NCBI GenBank assembly: GCA_900491605.1
Contig: UESW01004421.1
Location: 709,373 to 773,372 of the forward strand
Direction of reading: 5' to 3'
From: Calamus simplicifolius
Lineage: Eukaryota > Streptophyta > Magnoliopsida > Arecales > Arecaceae
Length of the DNA stretch: 64,000 nt
In this document: positions 1-8,276 of the stretch, piece after piece
Layout of the letters: each line of letters starts with the position of its first letter
Numbering within the stretch: the stretch's first letter is position 1
Notes under the pieces: generated by a model
Told to the model about the DNA's origin: nothing
Databases searched by the model: none
The model's input: the letters and a program-made list of their open reading frames with translations, nothing else
Program-made: the position numbers and the translations under genes

Positions 1-14
1 GCCGGAACCCCGCC

Positions 15-340
15 ATGCCAAAGCACCGTGATCATGAAATTCCTGGTGTGAGGGTCCCTTTGGCATACAACGCCATTCTTGGGCGTCCCGGCCTGAATCT
101 TTTGGATGCGGTTATCTCCACCCGACGTCTATTGGTGCAGTTCCCCACCAGCGAGGGAGTTGGAGAAATGCGCGGGGAGATAAGCCCGGTCTTACCTTGC
201 TATCATGCGGCGTCGAGCCCTCTGGAGGCCGACCCGGCCCTGGAGGCGTCTGACCCTAGAGATTCCGCCAAAGGAGGGGAGCCCGCCGAGCACCTCCTGA
301 CTTTCCCTCTCAACGATGACCCAGCAAGACCGTCCGTGTG
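15..340 (+). CDS. gypsy pol: aspartic protease C-terminal part
   Basis: The reading frame carries the motif YNAILGRPGLN followed by STRRLLVQFPT and GVGEMRG, which is the typical end of the retropepsin domain in plant Tat and Athila gypsy polyproteins. The catalytic D-S/T-G motif lies upstream of the window. A linker rich in acidic and Pro/Ala residues follows. The frame is lost near 329 by a one-base deletion, after which the polyprotein continues one frame over into reverse transcriptase. Confidence 0.75.
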
Positions 341-1790
341 GGCGGACTCCTTCCCTTGGAAGACCGGGAGCGCCTCTTAGCTTTCCTGCGGGCTAACTCG
401 GACGTATTCGCCTGGTCAGCGTCTGACATGCCCGGCATCCCTCCGGAAGTCATCACCCACAAGCTTAACATCGACCCGCGCCACCGTCCAATCCGTCAAA
501 AGAAGAGGAGCTTTGCCCCCGACCGACAAAGGGCGATTGATGAAGAAGTCAACAAGCTGATCAGCGCCGGCCACATCCGGGAGGCGCACTACCCAAGCTG
601 GCTGGCCAACGTAGTCATGGTGCGCAAGGCAAACGGGAGCTGGAGGATATGCATAGACTTCACCGACCTCAACAAGGCGTGCCCAAAGACAGCTTCCCCT
701 TGCCAAGAATTGACCAGCTGGTCGATTCCACCTCTGGTCACGAGCTTCTCAGCTTCATGGACGCCTTCTCCGGATACAACCAGATAAGGATGGACCCCAG
801 CGACGAGGAGCACACCTCCTTCGTGACAGAGAAAGGCATTTACTGTTACAAGGTGATGCCTTTCGGCCTCAAGAATGCGGGAGCAACCTATCAAGGCTGA
901 TGAACAAGGTGTTCCAGGACCAGCTCGGCCGGAACATGGAAGTCTATGTGGACGACATGCTGACGAAGAGCACCCGCGCCGCCGACCACATCTCTGACCT
1001 GGAAGAAACTTTTAACAACCTCGTCGCTTCCAAGTCAAGCTGAACCCTAAGAAGTGCGCTTTTGGGGTCACGGCAGGTAAATTTCTGGGCTTTATGGTGA
1101 CCCAGCGCGGAATCGAGGCGAACCCAGAGAAGATCAGCGCCATACTTGACATGAGGCCGCCGTCCAACAAGAAGGAAGTGCAACGGCTAACTGGAAGGAT
1201 AGCGGCGCTGAGTCGTTTCCTCTCTAGATCGGCAGAGAGGTGCTTGCCTTTCTTCAAGGCCCTGCGGAAGGTGAACGGTTTTGCATGGACGGACGACTGC
1301 CAGGAAGCTTTCGACGGCTTAAAGGCGTTCCTGTCCTCCCCACCGCTCCTCTCCAAGCCGAGAGACGGGGAGAGTCTTTTCCTTTACTTAGCCGCCTCCT
1401 CAGAAGCCGTCAGCTCAGTCCTGGTGCGCCTGACGCTGACGGAACCCAAAGGCCAGTCTACTACGTGAGCAAGGTCCTGCACGACGCCGAGGTCAGGTAT
1501 TCCAAAACAGAGAAAGTCATTTTCGCCTTGATAGTTTCTGCCCGGCGTCTTCGCCCGTATTTCCAAGCCCATCCTATCGTGGTGCTCACGGACCAACCTC
1601 TCCGAGCCATCCTGGCCCGTCCGGATACTTCGGGTCGACTCGCCAAATGGGCCATCAAGCTGGGGGAGTTCGACATCTCTTTCCAAGCACGACCGGCCTT
1701 GAAGTCCCAAGTCCTGGCCGACTTCCTGGTCGAGTGCACTTGGGCGGAAGAGGATCTCAAGGAGGTCCCGGGGAGCAGCCCAGCCCGAGC
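338..1790 (+). CDS. gypsy pol: reverse transcriptase and first RNase H (frameshifted)
   Basis: Reverse transcriptase copies element RNA into DNA in cytoplasmic particles. Visible RT landmarks are SWRICIDFTDLNKACPK (about 630-690), FMDAFSGYNQI (about 757-786), MPFGLKNAGATYQ (about 857-895) and the catalytic YVDD at about 943-960. The connection and RNase H follow: LYLAASSEAVSSVLVR (about 1380-1430), VYYVSKVLHDAEVRYSKTEK (about 1457-1515) and VLTDQPLRAIL (about 1580-1610). The frame changes near 687, 894, 1021, 1430 and 1807, each time as if one base were missing. Apart from these breaks the domain is well conserved. Confidence 0.9.
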
Positions 1791-1804
1791 CGAGGGTGAT
1801 GGAA

Positions 1805-2240
1805 GACCTGGATCCTCCACGTGGACGGCGCATCGAATTCTCAAGGAAGTGGCGCCGGCCTCATTCTTGCCGGGCCGGAAGGAGAAAGAACCGAGTGCGC
1901 CCTGAGATTTCTTTTTGAAGCCACCAACAACCAAGCGGAGTACGAAGCCCTGCTGGCCGGGTTAAGATTAGCCCAGGAGGTTGGAGCAAAGCACCTCAGA
2001 GCCTACACGGACTCGCAACTCGTCTCCGGGCAAATCAACGGAGAGTATGAGGCGCGCGACCCCGTTATGGCGCAATATCTGAAAAAGGTTCAACTCTTGA
2101 CCTCCTCGCTGCCTTACTTCAGCATCAGTTACATCCCCCGGAGCGAAAACGCAAAGGCCGACATCCTCTCTCGACTGGCTACCTCCGCCGACGGCCTGAC
2201 AAGGGACGCCTACATCGAATATCTAGAAAGGCCCAGTATA
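1805..2240 (+). CDS. gypsy pol: second, archaeal-type RNase H (aRNH)
   Basis: After the ordinary RNase H comes a second RNase H fold. It carries VDGASNSQGSGAGLIL (first catalytic Asp, about 1818-1870), NNQAEYEALLAGL (catalytic Glu, about 1927-1965), AYTDSQLVSGQINGEY (second Asp, about 2003-2050) and SENAKADILSRLA (last Asp, about 2145-2180). This D-E-D-D pattern and NQAEYEAL are typical of archaeal-type RNase H, which plant Tat gypsy elements carry in addition to their own. The domain is in one frame and appears intact. It is followed near 2270 by another one-base deletion before integrase. Confidence 0.85.
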
Positions 2241-2284
2241 GAGGGCGGGGAGGAAGTCCTCCCGCTCACCCGGAACCTACATGG

Positions 2285-3502
2285 ATGGACGCCTATGTCC
2301 GCTACCTCACCGACGGCACCCTCCCTGACGACCGCAACGAAGCCAGATTGCTCAAGTGGAGGGCCTCCAAGTTCATCCTCCTCGACGGGCGCCTATACAG
2401 AAGGTCATTCTCCTACCCGTTGCTTAAGTGCGTAGGCCCCGCCGACGCCGACTACATCCTCAGAGAAATCCACGAGGGCATTTGCGGAATCATCTGGGGG
2501 GCAGATCCTTGGCCCAGAAGGCTCTCCGTCAGGGGTACTTCTGGCTCACTATGAAGGAGGACGCGGCCAAGCTAGTTCAAAGGTGCGACGGCTGCCAGCG
2601 CCACGCGCACATCCAGCGTCAGCCTGCCCCGCTGAGCCCACTCTCGGCTCCGTGGCCCTTCGCCCAGTGGGGAATGGACATCCTTGGACCGTTCCCCCCA
2701 GCTTCAGCGGAAGTTCTTGCTGTCGCCATCGACTATTTCACCAAGTGGGTCGAGGTCGAGGCGTTGGCCAAAATCACGGAGAGCAAAGTTAAGGCTTTCT
2801 TCTGGAAGTCGATCATATGCCGCTTTGGCTTGCCTCACACCCTCGTCACGGACAACGGCCGCCAATTCAACAACGAGGCGTTCAAAGCCTTCTGCGAGGA
2901 GCTAGGCATTCACCACCGATTCACCTCGTCGGCCACCCCCAGACCAACGGGGAGGCTGAGGTCATGAACCGCACCATCCTCAGAGGGCTCAGGACTCGCC
3001 TAGACGGCTCCAAAGGACGCTGGGTAGAAGAGCTCCCCAGTGTGATATGGGCTTACCACACAACGCCCAGAGCCCCGACGGGCGAAACTCCTTTCAGCCT
3101 CTCCTTCGGATCCGAGGCCGTCATCCCCGTCGAGATCGGATTGCCCAGTCCACGGTGGAGTCCTTCAGTGAGGAAGGCAACTCCGCGCTGATTCGGGCCA
3201 ACCTAGACTTCATCGACGAGGCGCATGACAGAGCGAGACTGCGCATGGCGACCTTTCGCCAGCGAGCGGCCAAGTACTACAACGCCCGGGTTCGTCCCAA
3301 GGTTTTTCGCCGCGGAGACTTGGTGCTACGAAAGGCCGAGGTATCAAAGCCTACCGAGGGGGGCAAGCTATCCCCCAACTGGGAAGGTCCCTACCGTGTC
3401 GCCGAGGCGTTCCACCGGGGGGCATACAAACTAGAAGAGCTTGACGGGAAGCCCATTCCACGTACCTGGAATGCGGACAACCTCCGCCGATATTATCAAT
3501 GA
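2285..3502 (+). CDS. gypsy pol: integrase (frameshifted)
   Basis: Integrase inserts the DNA copy into the genome. The zinc-binding HHCC region is seen from EIHEGICG (about 2467) through LVQRCDGCQRHAH (about 2570-2612). The catalytic core shows QWGMDILGPFP (first Asp, about 2670-2700), LVTDNGRQFNNEAF (second Asp, about 2840-2885) and NGEAEVMNRTI (Glu, about 2950-2985). The C-terminal part contains GDLVLRKAE and LSPNWEGPYRVAEAF, the usual end of plant gypsy integrases, ending at the stop near 3500. Frame changes near 2488, 2938 and 3147 are all of the one-base-missing type. There is no chromodomain, as expected for Tat rather than chromovirus elements. Confidence 0.88.
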
Positions 3503-3580
3503 TGTACTCCCAGAGGCATAAGTAATAAAGAAAAAGGTCCTTTCTGGCGACACAGTTTGTCCTCCCTTGCGCAAGTCTCT

Positions 3581-4415
3581 CAAAAGGAGCTCACTGGCAT
3601 CGCGGCCCACGGGACACCACTCGGCCCCGGCACGGCGGTGCCCCCGAGTTGGTTAAGACCCTAAAGGCTCCGTACCCGGCTGAGTCGCCACTTGGGCGGA
3701 ACACAAACCCCAGGCTGGTTCAAAAGGAGCTCACTGGCATCGCGGCCCACGGGACACCACTCGGCCCGGCACGGCGGTGCCCCCGAGTTGGTTAAGACCC
3801 TAAAGGCTCCGTACCGGCTGAGTCGCCACTTGGGCGGAACACAAACCCCAGGCTGGTTCAAAAGGAGCTCACTGGCATCGCGGCCCACGGGACACCACTC
3901 GGCCCCGGCACGGCGGTGCCCCCGAGTTGGTTAAGACCCTAAAGGCTCCGTACCCGGCTGAGTCGCCACTTGGGCGGAACACAAACCCCAGGCTGGTTCA
4001 AAAGGAGCTCACTGGCATCGCGGCCCACGGGACACCACTCGGCCCCGGCACGGCGGTGCCCCCGAGTTGGTTAAGACCCTAAAGGCTCCGTACCCGCTGA
4101 GTCGCCACTTGGGCGGAACACAAACCCCCAGGCTGGTTCAAAAGGAGCTCACTGGCATCGCGGCCCACGGGACACCACTCGGCCCCGGCACGGCGGTGCC
4201 CCCGAGTTGGTTAAGACCCTAAAGGCTCCGTACCCGGCTGAGTCGCCACTTGGGCGGAACACAAACCCCAGCTGGTTCAAAAGGAGCTCACTGGCATCGC
4301 GGCCCACGGGACACCACTCGGCCCCGGCACGCGGTGCCCCCGAGTTGGTTGAGTCCCTAAAGGCTCCGTACCCGGCTGAGTCGCTCCTCGCAGCGGTTCC
4401 ACACCCCCGAGGTTC
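3581..4415 (+). repeat. six-copy ~140-bp tandem array in gypsy 3' UTR
   Basis: The motif CAAAAGGAGCTCACTGGCAT recurs at 3581, 3721, 3859, 3999, 4139 and 4278, with a degenerate seventh start at 4415. Spacings are 140, 138, 140, 140, 139 and 137 bases. Copies differ by single-base gaps and few substitutions; the sixth diverges at its end. Its place between the integrase stop and the polypurine tract matches the hypervariable 3' UTR arrays described in plant Tat elements, a known seed of satellite DNA. Confidence 0.95.
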
Positions 4416-4607
4416 AAAAGGAACCTGACGATGCCCAGCTCTCAGGTCACCCTCGGGGTTCACTCCCGGACCCCGCGTTGGGAAAGGATTACTGGCCTCC
4501 CTCAGCTAGCCAAAGAAGGCGCGTAGACGTCCCACCAAGGCAGCACAAGGTGCCAGGGTAAAAGTCCTACACTCCTTTCGCTTAGCCAGTGCGGGGCATG
4601 CAAGCTC

Positions 4608-4626
4608 AAGGAGTGTGGGGGGCATT
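4608..4626 (+). other. gypsy polypurine tract
   Basis: A purine-rich run, AAGGAGTGTGGGGGG, lies directly before the probable LTR start. It is the expected priming site for plus-strand DNA synthesis. Confidence 0.65.
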
Positions 4627-4671
4627 TGATGGGGCCAGTTGACCCATGAAAAATAAAATTTTTTGGACGGC

Positions 4672-4866
4672 CCCAAAGGCCGACACACCCCAAAGGCCGA
4701 CACCTGACGACCCCAAAGGTCGTACCCGATGGCCCCAAAGGCCGACATCTCCAAGACCGACACCCGACGGCCCCAAAGGCCGACACCCGACGGCCCCAAA
4801 GGCCGACATCTCCAAGACCGACACCCGACGGCCCCAAAGGCCGACACCCGACGGCCCTAAAGGCCG
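4672..4866 (+). repeat. LTR minisatellite 1
   Basis: About eight short units built on GGCCCCAAAGGCCGACACC, with alternating short and long spacers (units of roughly 22-25 and 60 bases). A longer period (TCTCCAAGACCGACACCCGA plus two short units) is repeated. Confidence 0.85.
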
Positions 4867-5235
4867 ATAGCCTCTAGCGCCAGCCTCCAGCGCCGGCCGC
4901 CAGCGTCGGCCTCCAGCGTCGGCCTCCAGCGTCGGCCCCTAGCGCCAGCCTCCCGCGCTGGCCAAAGGCCGACAGACTCTAGCGCCATCTCCAGCGACGG
5001 CCCCAAAGACCGATAGACTCCAGCGCCGGCTGCCAGCGTCGGCCGCCAACGTCGGCCTCTAGCGTCGGCCCCCAGCGCCAGCCTCCCGCGCTGGCCAAAG
5101 GCCGACAGACTCTAGCGCCATCTCCAGCGATGGCCTCCATCATCGGACTCCAGCCCAGCCACCAGCGTCGGCCTCCAGTGCCGGCCTCCAAGGCCGGCAC
5201 ATCAAAGGTCGACGCCTGCCAAGACCGCGTCTTCA
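4866..5235 (+). repeat. LTR minisatellite 2
   Basis: Degenerate 11-13-base units of the form CCAGCGTCGGC / CCAGCGCCGGC make up this stretch. A higher-order unit of about 130 bases ending GCCAAAGGCCGACAGACTC appears at about 4960 and again at about 5090. Confidence 0.8.
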
Positions 5236-5237
5236 GT

Positions 5238-5990
5238 CCCGCCGAGTCGGCCAAGGCCGTCCCCGGCCGGCCCGACTCGGCCCCGTCGTCTCCAAGCTAG
5301 GCGGCCCCGGCACATTCCTAGCTGGCCCCGGAGCTCCAGTCCCGCCGAGTCGGCCAAGGCCATCCCCGGCCGGCCCGACTCGGCCCCGTCATCTCCAAGT
5401 CCCCGAGTCGGCCAAGGCCGTCCCCGGCCAGCCCGACTCGGCCCCGGCGGCTCCTATCCCGCCGAGTCGGCCAAGGACGTCTCCGGCCGGCCCGACTCGG
5501 CACCGTCATCTTCAAGTCCACCGAGTCGGCCAAGGCCGTCCCCGACCGGCCAGACTCGGCCCCGGGGTCTCCGGTCCCGCCGAGTCGGCCAAGGCCGTCC
5601 CAGGCCGGCCCGACTCGGTCCCGTCATCTCAAGTCCGCCGAGTCGGTCAAGGCTGTCCCCGGCCGGCCGACTCGGCCCCGGTGGCTCTGGTCCCGCCGAG
5701 TGGCCAAGGCCGTCCCCGGCCGGCCCGACTCAGCCCCATCATCTCCAAGTCCGCCGAGTCGGCCAAGGCCGTCCCCGGTCGGCCCAACTCGGCCCCGGCG
5801 TCTCCGGTACGCCGAGTCGGCCAAGGTCGTCCCCGGCCGGCCCGACTCGGCCCCGTCGTCTCCAAGCCAGGCGGCCCGGCACATTCCTAGCGGCCCCGGC
5901 GTCTCGAGTCCCGCCGAGTCAGCCAAGGCCGTCCCCGGCCGGCCCGACTCGGCCCCGTCGTCTCCAAGTCTGCCGATTCGGCCCGCCCAG
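5238..5990 (+). repeat. LTR minisatellite 3: hairpin-forming 58-60-bp units
   Basis: The motif GCCGAGTCGGCCAAGG recurs about every 58-60 bases (starts near 5241, 5344, 5402, 5461, 5520, 5579, 5638, 5696, 5753, 5812 and 5914). Each unit also contains GGCCCGACTCGG, the near inverse of its first half, so every unit can fold into a hairpin. Some units carry an extra spacer (GGCGGCCCCGGCACATTCCTAG). Confidence 0.88.
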
Positions 5991-6266
5991 GCACTGCCTT
6001 GCCGGCTGGATGGGCCCCGGCCATCTCAGGTCGACTCAGCTCGGCCCTGACAAGACGGGACCCCTCGGTTCCCGCCAGATCAGCCCAGCGGTTCAAAAAA
6101 CCACCTCTCTGAGCGCGCCACCCGACAATGTCAGACGCACGACGTGCGCCGCCCAACAGCCTAGCTGCTGATGGGACGTAACCCATCGATCAGCCCAGAT
6201 TCATGCAACGGCCCAGCAGACCTTCTGACTTCACGAAAATCCACGTGATGGTGCCAGCGCCAACCC

Positions 6267-6274
6267 CTATAAAA
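6267..6274 (+). promoter_or_regulatory. LTR TATA box
   Basis: CTATAAAAG stands in otherwise GC-rich DNA about 265 bases before the LTR end, where an LTR promoter is expected. Transcription would start near 6300 and run toward the vicilin-like exons. Confidence 0.65.
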
Positions 6275-6802
6275 GGGCAAATTACGTCGAGAACAGGTAA
6301 CAGACATTTTAAGCACTCGATGCCCTAACTCTCAAAGGAACTACTGATCCTTCTGAGACCTCTCCTCCTCAAGAGCTCTCTCGAACTCCTTCTCTACTGT
6401 GACCTCTGTCATTAACTTGGGCGTCGGAGGGATCCTATCGAAGAACCCTCTCGGTCTTAGGACTTCTTTGCAGGCAATCCGTTGAAGAAGAAGAGCTCCG
6501 TTCCCGACGTCCAGGAGGGTGATCGAGCGTCATCACTTGTTTAGATAAGTTAGTTACCTGATTGTAATCTGTGATTTTTTTTCTTCTTCTGATAATTTAC
6601 ATAGTCATCAAGAAACCTCCATTATGTTATCAGAACCTCTGGTTAGCAGCAGGCCAAATTAAATCACAGATATTTTTGTTTTTTTCTCTCTGCGCTTTAG
6701 CTCCGGTTACAAGCTTAAGCCTTAAGATGCACCATCTAGCACTTGTAGCTTTACATGCATGATTTATGGTTAATGGAAATTATTCTCCTTCAATATGGGC
6801 AG

Positions 6803-8105
6803 GGGAGGTGAGGATTGGTTGGATCTATGGGGGTGACATGGTGGAGAGGCGGCTTAAGATGGGTGACATCCTCCACATCGCCGCCGGCTCCACCTTCTAC
6901 ATGGTTAACACCGGCAAAGGCCAGCTTTTGGAGATTATCTGTAGCATCGACACCTCCGAGAGCCTCGGCCTAGGCCCTTACCAGGTGATTACCGAAGCCT
7001 CTCTCCCTTCCCGTTTCCTTCTAGCTAAGCTAATGATCACCTCCCATGATTAATTATATATTACTTTCTTGCAGTCGTTCTTCATCGGCGGAGGAAGGTA
7101 TCCATTATCAGTGCTTGCCGGATTTGACATCGGAACGCTTACAACAGCATTCAACGTAAGCTAACTGGCTGCATGTATGCAGTAAAATTATCCTCTTAAT
7201 TTTAAAATTTTGGCCTTTTAAAGGTAACTGCCGAGGAAGTGGACACGATGCTGGGGCTAAAATCAGAGGGCCGATTGTTTTATACGGTGGTGGTAAGGCA
7301 GGATCATCATATTTCAATGCTGCTGGAGAAAGAAAGGTGCAACAAAAGGAAAAGAGATCATGGACATGGAGGAAATTCCTCACCAACTTCCTTGGAGGGC
7401 AGTACAACGATCCCCAGAAAGGAAAGAAACACAGTCAAGTCGATGCACCTGATGCGTATAACCTTTATGACCGAGATCCAGACTTCCGTAACAGCCATGG
7501 GTGGAGCATTGCTCTCGACGAAGGCAACTACTCTCCTCTGGGGTTCAACGGCATCGGTGTCTACCTCGTCAAGCTCTATGCAGTGAGTTATCTTGCTTTA
7601 CTCTTTCGTTTATAACAGCCTCTCATGGATGGGTTCGTCCAGTTTAAAGAAAACAGCGTTGTTCCAGGGATCGATGACGGTGCCGCATGTGAATTCGATG
7701 GCGATGGAGTACGGCATAGTGATCGAAGGATCAGGGTGTATTCATGTGGTGTATCCTAATGGAACTACGGCCATGATTGCCGAGGTTTCTGTGGGGAATG
7801 TGTTTGTGATCCCTCGGTATTTCCCCTTCTGCCAAATTGCTTCCTCGAGTGGGCCATTCGAGTTCTTTGGGTTCACGACGTCGGCGAGGGGGAATCGGCC
7901 ACAGTTCCTCGCAGGAGCGAGCTCGGTCCTTCGAACGATGCTAGGGCCAGAGCTCGCAGCGGGGTTTGGAGTTAGCGAAGAGGAGCTGAGGGAGTTGGTG
8001 GGGGCGCAGAAGGATGCTGTCATTGTGGCCTCCTGGACCGTGCCTAAGAAAAGGGGGAAGGGCGAGGGTGGGCCGTTGCTCACGAGAAAGATGGTGGATG
8101 TATGA
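6803..8105 (+). CDS. vicilin-like (7S globulin-type) cupin protein, 3' exons
   Basis: The product resembles Arabidopsis vicilin-like seed storage proteins of the At2g28490 type: secreted bicupins stored in vacuoles. Exons read as 6803-6984, 7075-7155, 7224-7582 and 7668-8105, all with GT-AG junctions and matching phases. The first exon gives the late part of cupin 1 (GEVRIGW, GDILHIAAGSTFYMVNTGKG). Later ones give SFFIGGGRYPLSVLAGF, RNSHGWSIALDEGNYSPL and cupin 2 (PHVNSMAMEYGIVIEGSG, VGNVFVIPRYFPFCQIASS). About 350 residues are covered; about 150 N-terminal ones, including the signal peptide, are not in the window. A one-base deletion near 7268 breaks exon 7224-7582. The gypsy LTR ends 267 bases before the first exon, so the insertion lies in an intron or has removed exon 1. 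It may be a functional gene with a sequence error or a disrupted gene. Confidence 0.82.
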
Positions 8106-8132
8106 GCTTTTTATAGTTGTCTCACTGTAGTT

Positions 8133-8214
8133 TGTTTTAGCGACAACTTAAATATTATATGTATGTTGTTTGTTTGTTTTAATGACAACTTAATTATATG
8201 TATGTTGTTTGTTA
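8133..8214 (+). repeat. 42-bp tandem duplication in vicilin-like 3' UTR
   Basis: Two near-identical units sharing GACAACTTAA and TTATATGTATGTTGTTTGTT lie just after the stop codon, with a period of 42 bases. The second copy is slightly shortened. Confidence 0.8.
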
Positions 8215-8270
8215 GGGGCTTCATGTGTTCGTTCCCCTGCTGGGGTTGAACATTAGCTTACGACTTCATT

Positions 8271-8276
8271 AATAAA
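8271..8276 (+). terminator. candidate poly(A) signal of vicilin-like gene
   Basis: AATAAA lies 166 bases after the stop codon, a usual distance for a plant polyadenylation signal. Confidence 0.45.

Larger units (their letters stand above)
1..6535 (+). mobile_element. Ty3/gypsy LTR retrotransposon, Tat-type, 3' part
   Basis: The window opens inside the protease region of a Ty3/gypsy element. Domain order is protease tail, reverse transcriptase, RNase H, a second archaeal-type RNase H, integrase, a tandem-repeat 3' untranslated region, a polypurine tract and one LTR. The order RT-RNH-aRNH-INT places it in gypsy, and the second RNase H is the known mark of the Tat lineage. The 5' LTR, gag and most of protease lie outside the window, so the target-site duplication cannot be checked. 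Ten single-base deletions break pol, but I saw almost no in-frame stops within the domains, so the copy looks otherwise little decayed. GC content is far above the neighbouring DNA. It lies in the same orientation as the downstream vicilin-like gene. Confidence 0.93.
4627..6535 (+). repeat. gypsy 3' LTR (~1.9 kb)
   Basis: The LTR probably begins with TGATGGGG after the polypurine tract and ends with CATCA near 6535. The boundaries are inferred from the TG/CA rule and the polypurine tract; the partner LTR is not in the window. The first two-thirds (U3) consists of three successive GC-rich minisatellites. A TATA box lies at 6268-6274, followed by a likely transcribed R-U5 of about 230 bases. 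Confidence 0.65.

Noticed and set aside
3581..4415. Regularly spaced repeats resembling a CRISPR array
   Set aside because: Units are 140-base tandem copies without unique spacers, in plant DNA inside a retrotransposon.
6571..6762. Hydrophobic 63-codon frame after the gypsy LTR
   Set aside because: T-rich intron-like sequence just before the vicilin acceptor; hydrophobicity follows from T content.
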